NCBI GenBank assembly: GCA_035506155.1
Contig: DATJPX010000169.1
Location: 1 to 9,032 of the forward strand
Direction: 5' to 3'
Length of the DNA stretch: 9,032 nucleotides
From: UBA877 sp035506155
GTDB taxonomy: Bacteria > Chloroflexota > Anaerolineae > Anaerolineales > Villigracilaceae
Within the stretch, counting starts at the first letter, position 1; every line of letters begins with the position of its first letter. Shown here in pieces: positions 1 through 6,640 of the stretch. The notes under the pieces are model-generated. The model saw only the letters and a program-made list of their open reading frames with translations. It was not told the origin of the DNA and did no database searches. Made by a program: the position numbers and the translations under genes.

Positions 1-3
1 CGC

Positions 4-1029
4 TTAGATCAATTCCAGCTTGAGCTGGTCGACCAGCCTCTGCCGCTCGGCATCCGGAAGGAAGGACGCCTTCGCTGCAGCCAGGATCCGCTCCTTGAGC
101 CTGGACTGGGTCATATCCAATTCTTCGCAAACCCGGGAATACTCATCCGTCAAGGTGATCTGTGAAATGGACGGATCGTCGGTGCCCAGGGCAACGTTCA
201 AGCCCAGGTTGATCATTTTCATGACCGGGTGCTGCGCTCCCGGCGGGATGACGCCGGTCTGGTGGTTGCTGGTCACACATACTTCGAAGGCGGCGCCGCG
301 TTCGCGGGCCAGGGCGACGACCTGCGAATCCTCCACGACACGTACGCCGTGACCGATCCGGTCGGCGTTCAGCACCTGCAGGGCCTCGCGCACATTGGCG
401 GGCGGCCCCCATTCCCCGGCGTGGATGGTCAGCTTCAGGCCCGACTGCTGGGCCTCGCGCAGGATGTCCGCAAACGGTTTGGCGGAAAACTCGGCTTCGT
501 TGCCGGCCAGGTCCATGCCGACGATGCCCTTCTTCAGCCGGGCGGCGGCCAGCCAAGCCACCTGCTCGGCCAGTTCCACGCTCTCGTGGCGGTTGACGCT
601 GACGATCAAGCCGACCGTCAGGCCGAACTCGCGGGCGGCCTTCTGGGCGCTCTGGCAGACCCAGTCCATCACGTCGCCCAGCGGGAAGCCCTCCGCCCGG
701 CTCAAAGCCACCGGCGTGAACCGCAGCTCCATATAGCGAACGTTATCCTTGGCGGCGTCTTCCACGGCCTCCCGGGTGATCCGGTGGATGATCTCCGGCG
801 AGCGGTAGAACATGCGCAGGGTGGAAAACTTGGCCAGGAAATTCTGAAAGGTATACGGCTCGCTCTCCTGCACCTGGACCAGGCTGCTCAACGGTCCGGT
901 GGCGGCCGGGACGGTCAGGTTGCCGCTCCGGGCGATTTCCTGCATCGTCTTCAGGCGCAGGGAACCCTCCAGGTGGCGGTGGAGTTCGACTTTGGGGAGC
1001 GAGTGGTAATACTCTTTCGGATTATCCAC
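4..1029 (-). CDS. add: adenosine deaminase (amidohydrolase superfamily)
   Basis: This 341-residue protein should hydrolyse adenosine or deoxyadenosine to the inosine form plus ammonia, a cytosolic purine-salvage step. The family's metal and catalytic motifs are all visible in order. HRHLEGS carries the zinc-binding His17 and His19, HAGE holds His203 and Glu206, RIGHG holds His227, TSN is at 253-255, and LGTDDPS carries Asp284 and Asp285. The length is typical for bacterial Add, and there is no signal peptide. The start is a GTG at 1027-1029, placed by the usual ten or so residues before the LPKVELH motif. The Shine-Dalgarno match is poor (AGG about 10 bases upstream, inside the end of secA). 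With only 3 bases between the secA stop and this GTG, translational coupling to secA is likely. The same family includes adenine deaminase and aminodeoxyfutalosine deaminase, so substrate specificity is less certain than the family. Confidence 0.93.
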   Translation of the reverse strand: MDNPKEYYHSLPKVELHRHLEGSLRLKTMQEIARSGNLTVPAATGPLSSLVQVQESEPYTFQNFLAKFSTLRMFYRSPEIIHRITREAVEDAAKDNVRYMELRFTPVALSRAEGFPLGDVMDWVCQSAQKAAREFGLTVGLIVSVNRHESVELAEQVAWLAAARLKKGIVGMDLAGNEAEFSAKPFADILREAQQSGLKLTIHAGEWGPPANVREALQVLNADRIGHGVRVVEDSQVVALARERGAAFEVCVTSNHQTGVIPPGAQHPVMKMINLGLNVALGTDDPSISQITLTDEYSRVCEELDMTQSRLKERILAAAKASFLPDAERQRLVDQLKLELI

Positions 1030-1032
1030 GGA

Positions 1033-4000
1033 CTAATGCCTGTGTCGTTTCCGTTTCTTGTCGGGGGCCGGCGTTTGGACCGTCCCCGCAGAGGGCACCT
1101 GAACCGATTCGGGCTTGCCACTGGCTTCCGTCTCGGCCTGGGCGGCGGTCGTGCGCGGCTGGTAGAGGAAGATCCGCCCGATGACGGCCGCCCGGATGTC
1201 TGCCAGCAAGCCCTGGAACATCTCGGAGGCCTGACTCTTGTATTTTACCAGCGGATCGGATTGGGCATAAGCCTCCAATCCCACGGATATACGCAGAGCT
1301 TCGACCCGGGTCAAATAATCCACCCACAGCTCGGTGATCGCGCCCAGCAGCACCTGGCGGTAGATCTGGGTCTGGATGGTGTACCCCAGGTCGTCGGCCG
1401 TGACGGCCGTGTCTCCCTGGCGGATGCGCTCACTCTCCCCCCAGGCGCGCCGCTGGGCCTCCTGGGCCTTTTGCAGGTGCTCGAGGAGATCGTCTTCCAG
1501 GGCGCCATTGTCGGAATTGCGCAGCATCTCCCCCACCAGGTAAACATAGTGCAGGCGGGTGAAGACCTGGCGGACCTGGCGGTGAGTGCGGGCGTCGAAG
1601 GTGGTGCTCGTCCCCTGGGCCATCAGCCCGAGCAGGCGCAGCCGGGACTGGTCGTCGTTCCCGGGCATCCGCTCGAGGGCAGCCTGCAGGTCGCGGGTGA
1701 TCTGCCCGTCCTTGCCGAGCAGTTTCTCGTTCCGCTGCTCGAGGGCCTGGCGGACGCTCGACTCGACCAGGTTGGCGACCTCGTTCCACTCGAGGTCCTG
1801 CAGCTCGGCCGGATTGAGCCCGAGCGACTCGCCTAGGCGGAACTCCAGGGTGTTGGTCAGGCGGACGATCGTCGTGGAGGTAACGTAGGCTTCCACCTGG
1901 TCGCGCAGCTCGACCGACAGGTCCTTCGGGTCGTTGACCAACTGGGTCAGCTGGGTGGAATCCAGGCGGAACGGCACGCGGGCCAGCCCGGAGAGTTCCT
2001 CCAGGACGGCGGCCGGACGGCGGGTCTCGTTCTCGATGTTATCCGACAGGCCGTCCAGGGCGGTGTCGAGGGAATCGGTCCGGTCGTCGATCTGTTCCTT
2101 CAGGCTGTCGCCGGCCCGGTCGATCTGGTCCAGCACCATGCCCATGAAATGATCGTGGTCGGCCTGCAGGGCGCGGCCGGCGATGTCGCGCAGCGCCGAG
2201 GCCATGTCCGTATCGGACTCGGCCAGCCGGTCCATCAGGTATTGGTAGGTAAAGGGAGGGAAGATGCCTTCGGGTGTGTTAAAGGCCGGCTGGACCTGTT
2301 CCAGCCAGGCCAGCAGCCGCCAGTATTCCTCGGTCGCGTGGGCTTCCTTGGTCCGGCGCTCCACTTCCTGGGCCAGCAACTCATCGACGTCCTCGACCAG
2401 GTCGACTTTCTCGAAGACCCGGTCGCGCTGGGAATAGATGCGCTGGCGCTGGGCGTTGAGCACGTCGTCGTACTCGAGCAGGTGCTTGCGGACGTCGAAG
2501 TTGGCGCCTTCCACGCGGTGCTGGGATTGCTCGATCATGTTGCTGACTAGGCGGGCCTGGAGGGGATAATCCTCGTCGATGCTGAAGCGTTCCATCACAC
2601 CCTTGACCTGGTCGCCGCCGAACATGCGCATCAGGTCGTCCTCGAGGGAGAGGTAGAAGCGGGAAGAGCCGGGATCGCCCTGGCGGGCAGCGCGGCCGCG
2701 CAACTGGTTGTCGATGCGGCGGGCTTCGTGGCGTTCCGAGCCGATGATGTGCAGGCCGCCAAGCTCCCGGACGCTTTCCATGTCCTCGAAATATTTCAGG
2801 AAATATTTCGCTTCGGTATCGTAAATACCGAACAGGGCGGGATCCACTTTCTGCAGGGCCTCACGGCGTTCCTGCAGCGACATGTCGTATGGGTCCTTGG
2901 TGCCGGCCTTGCGCAGGACCCGGTTGACCCCATTGAGGATCTCTTCGGCCAGGTCGCCGCCCAGCTTGATGTCCACGCCGCGGCCGGCCATGTTGGTGGC
3001 GATCGTCACCGCGCCGAAGGCGCCCGCCCCGGCAATGATCATCGACTCTTCGGTGTGCTTGCGAGCGTTCAGCACCTGGTGAGGCACGCCGCCCTGCAGG
3101 ACCGCCTTGAAACGCTCCTGGTCGGATTCCTCCAGCTCCAGGATCTCGATCAGGCGGCTCAGGTTGGCCGGCTCTTCCGGGTTGAGCGACAGGCCCAACT
3201 CCTTGGCCATCGGACGCAGGTCCTCGGGGCGGAGCTGCTCGATCGGCTTGTTGAGCGGCTGGAGCTCGGGGATGAGCCGGCCGTCCTCGACCCGCTCGTT
3301 GGCGTCCAGCCAGGCCCGCCGGATCAGCAGCACCTGCATCAGGCGGCGGATCGGTTCGGCCCGCAGCCGGTTCGACAGGCGCTCCGAACCCTCGACCGAG
3401 GTGGTGCCCACCAGGACCGGGCGGCCCTGGATATTATAGAAGGCGATCTCCCGGACGATGGCGCGCAGCTTGGCTTCGACCGTGCGGAAGATCACGTCGG
3501 GCATGTCCTTGCGCCGCCAGAAGACCACTTCCTTTTCGGGATCGTCCCGACGGGCAAAATAGGCCATGTCGTAGCCGTCCTCGTCCTTGGCCTTGATTTC
3601 CACCAGGGAGGCGTCGGACCCGAAGGCCTGGTATTCCAGGTTGGTCGGGATGGGCAGGACGGGGAGCTTGTAGATCTTGTCGAATTCCTCCGCCTCGGTC
3701 AGGGCCGTACCGGTCATGCCGGCCAGCTTCTTGTACATGCGGAAGTAGTTCTGCAGGGTGATGGTAGCGTAGGTGACGTTCTCGGGCTCCACCTTGACGC
3801 CTTCCTTGGCTTCCACGGCCTGGTGTAGGCCGTCGGACCAGCGCCGCCCGGGCATCAGGCGGCCGGTGAACTCGTCCACGATGACGACCTTGCCGCCCTG
3901 GACCAGGTAATCCTTGTTGCGCTTGAACAGGGTCTGGGCGCGCAGGGCCTGCTCCAGGTATCCCAGCAGGCGGGCCTGCTCGGGGGTCACATCCTCGGGG

Positions 4001-4968
4001 CGGTCGGGGTCACGTAGAGGCTGGCCGAGCAACTGCTCCACATGGACCGTGCCGAGCTCCGTCAGGGCCACGGTGTGGTCCTTCTCGCTGACCTCGTAAT
4101 CCTCGGCCTTCAGCTGGCGGACCAGGGCGGCCATCCGGCCGTACCATTCCACGTCGCCGGAGGCTGGCCCGGAAATGATCAGGGGGGTGCGGGCCTCGTC
4201 GATCAGGACGTTATCCACCTCGTCCACGATCGAGAAGTAATGGCCGCGCTGGACCTTGTCCTCCATCTTGTAGACCATGTTGTCGCGCAGGTAATCGAAG
4301 CCGAATTCACTGTTGGTGCCGTAAGTGATATCGGCCCGGTAAGCCTCGACCCGGTCCACCAGGCGCATTTGGCGCTGGTCCTCGCGGGGCGACTCTTTTT
4401 CGGGGTCGTAGACGAAGGCCTTCTTGCCGTTCTCCGTTGCGGCCGCCATCTGCAAGATGCCGACGTTGAGGCCAAGGAAGGTGTAGATCTGTCCCATCCA
4501 GCGGCCGTGCAGCCGGGCCAGGTAATCGTTGACGGTCACCAGGTGAACGCCGCGCCCGGCCAAGGCGTTGAGATAGAGCGGGAGCGTGGCAACCAGGGTT
4601 TTGCCTTCGCCGGTGCGCATCTCGGCGATCTTGCCCTGGTGCAGCACGATCCCGCCGATCATCTGGACGTCGAAATGCCGCTGGCCGATGGTGCGCTTGG
4701 CGGCCTCCCGCACGGTGGCAAACGCCTCCGGCAGGATCTCGTCCAGCACTTCCTGCTCGACTTTATAGCGTTCGTCCTCGTCCTCGATCCCGTCGATTTC
4801 CGCGGCGATGCGCGCCTTGAATTCATCCGTCTTGGCGCGCAGGGCCTCGTCGGACAGGGCCTCGTAATCCGCTTCGAGGGCGTTGATCTGCGCGGTCAGG
4901 TCGGTTGTCTTTTCGATTTCGCGCTTATTGGGGTCTCCCCCGAACGTTTTGACAAATCTCTGGAGCAT
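1033..4968 (-). CDS. secA: preprotein translocase ATPase SecA, enlarged form
   Basis: SecA is the ATPase motor that pushes unfolded preproteins through the SecYEG channel at the cytoplasmic membrane. The N-terminal region (1-100) matches the family start. Walker A is MRTGEGKT (117-124), followed by YGTNSEFGFDYL (216-227), Walker B DEVD (249-252) with IDEARTPLIISG after it, VDEFTGRLMPGRRWSDG (364-380) and AGMTGTALTEAEEF (416-429). The second nucleotide-binding fold shows GTTSVEGSE (521-529), TNMAGRGVDIKLGG (658-671) and the RIDNQLRGRAARQGDPGSSR block (751-770). The C-terminal helical region ends with ITELWVDYL...LEAYAQSDPLVKYK (1211-1244). The protein is 1311 residues against a usual 800-900. 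Relative to ordinary SecA it has extra sequence near 445-488, 537-627, 673-733 and within 890-1200. It has no C-terminal zinc motif and ends in a basic KKRKRHRH tail. Identity is certain, and no frameshift is seen. It has its own promoter and leads the secA-add operon. Confidence 0.98.
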   Translation of the reverse strand: MLQRFVKTFGGDPNKREIEKTTDLTAQINALEADYEALSDEALRAKTDEFKARIAAEIDGIEDEDERYKVEQEVLDEILPEAFATVREAAKRTIGQRHFDVQMIGGIVLHQGKIAEMRTGEGKTLVATLPLYLNALAGRGVHLVTVNDYLARLHGRWMGQIYTFLGLNVGILQMAAATENGKKAFVYDPEKESPREDQRQMRLVDRVEAYRADITYGTNSEFGFDYLRDNMVYKMEDKVQRGHYFSIVDEVDNVLIDEARTPLIISGPASGDVEWYGRMAALVRQLKAEDYEVSEKDHTVALTELGTVHVEQLLGQPLRDPDRPEDVTPEQARLLGYLEQALRAQTLFKRNKDYLVQGGKVVIVDEFTGRLMPGRRWSDGLHQAVEAKEGVKVEPENVTYATITLQNYFRMYKKLAGMTGTALTEAEEFDKIYKLPVLPIPTNLEYQAFGSDASLVEIKAKDEDGYDMAYFARRDDPEKEVVFWRRKDMPDVIFRTVEAKLRAIVREIAFYNIQGRPVLVGTTSVEGSERLSNRLRAEPIRRLMQVLLIRRAWLDANERVEDGRLIPELQPLNKPIEQLRPEDLRPMAKELGLSLNPEEPANLSRLIEILELEESDQERFKAVLQGGVPHQVLNARKHTEESMIIAGAGAFGAVTIATNMAGRGVDIKLGGDLAEEILNGVNRVLRKAGTKDPYDMSLQERREALQKVDPALFGIYDTEAKYFLKYFEDMESVRELGGLHIIGSERHEARRIDNQLRGRAARQGDPGSSRFYLSLEDDLMRMFGGDQVKGVMERFSIDEDYPLQARLVSNMIEQSQHRVEGANFDVRKHLLEYDDVLNAQRQRIYSQRDRVFEKVDLVEDVDELLAQEVERRTKEAHATEEYWRLLAWLEQVQPAFNTPEGIFPPFTYQYLMDRLAESDTDMASALRDIAGRALQADHDHFMGMVLDQIDRAGDSLKEQIDDRTDSLDTALDGLSDNIENETRRPAAVLEELSGLARVPFRLDSTQLTQLVNDPKDLSVELRDQVEAYVTSTTIVRLTNTLEFRLGESLGLNPAELQDLEWNEVANLVESSVRQALEQRNEKLLGKDGQITRDLQAALERMPGNDDQSRLRLLGLMAQGTSTTFDARTHRQVRQVFTRLHYVYLVGEMLRNSDNGALEDDLLEHLQKAQEAQRRAWGESERIRQGDTAVTADDLGYTIQTQIYRQVLLGAITELWVDYLTRVEALRISVGLEAYAQSDPLVKYKSQASEMFQGLLADIRAAVIGRIFLYQPRTTAAQAETEASGKPESVQVPSAGTVQTPAPDKKRKRHRH

Positions 4969-4988
4969 GGAAGGTCCCTTTCGGGGGG

Positions 4989-5017
4989 ATTATAGCATGG
5001 GGAGAAAAGTGTGGCTA
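4989..5017 (-). promoter_or_regulatory. predicted sigma70-type promoter for secA
   Basis: On the minus strand a perfect TATAAT (-10, positions 4989-4994) lies 17 bases from TAGCCA (-35, positions 5012-5017), which matches 4 of 6 consensus bases. Transcription would start near 4982, leaving a leader of roughly 14 bases with a weak purine-rich AAGGGA ribosome-binding site before the ATG at 4966-4968. The promoter lies 14 bases past the upstream nitroreductase terminator, which supports an independent secA transcription unit. Confidence 0.72.
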
Positions 5018-5030
5018 TTAGAGGGATATA

Positions 5031-5056
5031 AGAAAAATCCCGGCTTCCGCCGGGAT
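5031..5056 (-). terminator. intrinsic terminator after the nitroreductase gene
   Basis: Minus-strand RNA would form a perfect 8-bp stem (ATCCCGGC at 5049-5056 read in reverse, pairing with GCCGGGAT at 5037-5044) closed by a GGAA tetraloop. The stem runs directly into TTTTTCT. The hairpin begins 23 bases after the nitroreductase stop codon. This is a textbook rho-independent terminator, and it insulates secA from upstream transcription. Confidence 0.92.
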
Positions 5057-5079
5057 CGGGACTGCACGAGGGTTCGGAT

Positions 5080-5838
5080 CTATTTCTTCTTCCCGATCTC
5101 GAAGCCGCACTTCTCGAACTGTTCGAGCAGCTCGCGCGGGTCGTCGAGCCACTGGCCCCACTTGCGCGAGATGTGCTCGGTCCAGGAGTAATTGTCGTAG
5201 GTGAAGGTTTCCTTCCGGCCGTGTTCCAGGCGGATCTTGGCCTTCTGTTTGACGTAATACCCCTGGGACAGGTAGCCGTCGTCCATGACTTTCATGGCCT
5301 GCTCGACCATCTCGTCGGTCATTTCGGGATAGCGGTCCTCGAACAGGGTGAACTCCAGCGGATAGCGCGGGCGGGGGGGAAACTCTTCCGCCGGGTAGCC
5401 CATGACCAGCTCGACCAGCGGGAAGACCCGCTTGGGCAGCTTGTACTGCTTCTGGATCTTATCCGCCCGGTAGGGGGTGTTGCCGAGGAAGCACGAGCCC
5501 AGCCCCAGGCTTTCGCCGGCCACGACCAGGTTCTCGGCCATCAGGGCGGCGTCCTGGAATCCGAAGAGCAGCATGGACAGGTCGTTGGAGACGATCTCCC
5601 AGCCGCGGATTTTCATGAACCGCTCCAGCTTGTACAGGTCTACGCAGACGGTGAACCAGAGGGCCGCGCCGAAGGGGGCCTTTTTGCGGGTCAGGAGCAG
5701 GCTGTAGAGCTGGGAGGCGAAGGGAGCCTGCTGCCCGGCCCGGACGATGGTCTCGAGGACTTCCTCGGTCGGCTTCTGGCTGGTGTACTTCCGGACCGAC
5801 CGGTGGCTGAGCATGGTTTGGATGGTTGGGTTATCCAT
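5080..5838 (-). CDS. nitroreductase family protein (NfsA/FRP-like flavoenzyme)
   Basis: This 252-residue protein probably binds FMN and uses NAD(P)H to reduce nitro compounds, quinones or free flavin in the cytosol. Visible family features are HRSVRKYT at 12-19 (the N-terminal phosphate-binding arginines), GQQAPFASQ at 35-43 (the position of the usual APSSxN motif), the helix QDAALMAENLVVAGESLGLG at 95-114 with CFLGN after it, and LPKRVFPLVELVMGYPAE at 134-151 followed by PRPRYPLE. The tail, with SWTEHI (218-223) and a closing GF (245-246), resembles the C-terminal extension of the NfsA/FRP branch more than the shorter NfsB type. The frame stays open upstream to 6054, but that part overlaps the ankyrin gene and reads as arginine-rich shadow sequence. 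The ATG at 5836-5838 has a GGAG 8 bases upstream (5847-5850) and was chosen. The physiological substrate cannot be read from sequence. Confidence 0.9.
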   Translation of the reverse strand: MDNPTIQTMLSHRSVRKYTSQKPTEEVLETIVRAGQQAPFASQLYSLLLTRKKAPFGAALWFTVCVDLYKLERFMKIRGWEIVSNDLSMLLFGFQDAALMAENLVVAGESLGLGSCFLGNTPYRADKIQKQYKLPKRVFPLVELVMGYPAEEFPPRPRYPLEFTLFEDRYPEMTDEMVEQAMKVMDDGYLSQGYYVKQKAKIRLEHGRKETFTYDNYSWTEHISRKWGQWLDDPRELLEQFEKCGFEIGKKK

Positions 5839-5846
5839 TGGCTGAA

Positions 5847-5850
5847 CTCC
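5847..5850 (-). promoter_or_regulatory. ribosome-binding site that fixes the nitroreductase start
   Basis: GGAG on the minus strand lies 8 bases before the ATG at 5836-5838. It supports the internal start over the longer open frame that runs into the ankyrin gene. Confidence 0.7.
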
Positions 5851-5877
5851 GTGTTCGTATTCAAGGGACTGGCAAGG

Positions 5878-5909
5878 AAAGTTCCGGCCGCTGGCGCCGG
5901 AACTTTTTT
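5878..5909 (-). terminator. hairpin terminator between ankyrin and nitroreductase genes, possibly bidirectional
   Basis: An 11-bp perfect stem (AAAGTTCCGGC at 5878-5888 with GCCGGAACTTT at 5896-5906) has a 7-base loop. It begins a few bases after the ankyrin stop codon at 5915-5917. On the minus strand it is followed by TTTCCTT, a moderate U-tract. On the plus strand it is followed by six T's in total, which is stronger, although no plus-strand gene is seen here. It probably ends the ankyrin transcript at least partly, so the nitroreductase may rely on read-through or on a weak promoter not visible in the 39 bases before its start. Confidence 0.75.
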
Positions 5910-5914
5910 GCTGT

Positions 5915-6601
5915 TCAGGACAGGTTTTGGACCTTCCGGAAGCGTTTGGTGATGCCCGATCGCAGCAGCATGGCCGCCATCTTGTGGCCCTTCTCCGTCG
6001 CCAGGTCGAGGGCCGTTTTCCCGTTCTTATCCTGGACCGGCAGGTTGGCTCCATATTCGAGCAGGATCCGGATCATGTCCACCTGGCCGTTCTGGGCGGC
6101 GTAGTGGAGCGGCGTCAGGCCATCGACCTGCTGGACGTTCGGGTCGGCCCCGGCTTCCAGCAAACGGTAGGCGATATCGATGTACCCGCCGGACACGGCG
6201 GAATGGAGCGGGGTGGCCTTCGACTTGCTGCGCGATACCGAATTGGGCCAGGCGCCGGCTTTGAGCAGGAAATCCACCACCTTGACGTGCCCGCAAAAAG
6301 CCGCCAGCCCAAGCGGCTGGTAACCGTCCTGGGCGTAGGCGTTGGCCAGCTCAGGGCTTTTGGCGATGAACATGACCATCTGCTGGTACTTGCCGGTCGC
6401 GGCCGCTTCGAAGATGGAGAGGGTCACGGTGTGGTCGGCCAGGATTTCGGCGATCTCGGGCCGGTGGTTGTAAGCCGCCAGCAGGATCGGCGAGAGGCCT
6501 TCCAGGTCGGTGGCATGCAACAACCTGGGATCTTCCGCGATCATGCTTTCGACTACCGTCCGGTCGCCATTTTTGATGGCCTCAAAGAATTTCGCCGACA
6601 T
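5915..6601 (-). CDS. ankyrin repeat protein
   Basis: This 228-residue protein is built almost wholly of ankyrin repeats, which are helix-turn-helix units used for protein-protein binding. Five units can be placed: about 35-63 (GLSPILLAAYNHRPEIAEIL), 93-126 (GYQPLGLAAFCGHVKVVDFL), 128-159 (ATPLHSAVSGGYIDIAYRLL), 161-193 (GLTPLHYAAQNGQVDMIRIL) and a capping unit at 194-216 (GKTALDLATEKGHKMAAMLL). Residues 1-34 (FFEAIKNGDRTVVESMI) look like the N-terminal capping helices, and 62-92 is a degenerate repeat. The last dozen residues are basic. No signal peptide, membrane segment or catalytic domain is seen, so the product is probably cytosolic and its partner is unknown. The ATG at 6599-6601 has GGAG almost touching it, an unusually short spacing, so initiation may be weak. 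No better start keeps the first cap. Confidence 0.92.
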   Translation of the reverse strand: MSAKFFEAIKNGDRTVVESMIAEDPRLLHATDLEGLSPILLAAYNHRPEIAEILADHTVTLSIFEAAATGKYQQMVMFIAKSPELANAYAQDGYQPLGLAAFCGHVKVVDFLLKAGAWPNSVSRSKSKATPLHSAVSGGYIDIAYRLLEAGADPNVQQVDGLTPLHYAAQNGQVDMIRILLEYGANLPVQDKNGKTALDLATEKGHKMAAMLLRSGITKRFRKVQNLS

Positions 6602-6640
6602 TCTCCATCGCAGTCACTGAAATATTATCGAACGAATCAA

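Noticed and set aside
229..1836. A 535-codon open frame on the plus strand across the deaminase and the secA 3' end
   Set aside because: It is antisense to two genes with intact catalytic motifs, has no family resemblance, and is explained by GC-rich codon bias.
4042..4995. A plus-strand open frame of 317 codons opposite the secA 5' end
   Set aside because: It is a shadow of conserved SecA motifs on the other strand, with no domain and no good ribosome-binding site identified.
5839..6054. N-terminal extension of the nitroreductase frame into the ankyrin gene
   Set aside because: The added 72 residues are Arg/Cys/Ser-rich shadow sequence overlapping ankyrin codons and a terminator. The internal ATG at 5838 has a well-placed GGAG and gives the normal family N-terminus.
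6624..6629. GATAAT as a possible -10 box for the ankyrin gene
   Set aside because: It matches 5 of 6 consensus bases, but no -35-like hexamer lies 16-18 bases upstream and the 39-bp gap is AT-rich, so chance is a sufficient explanation.
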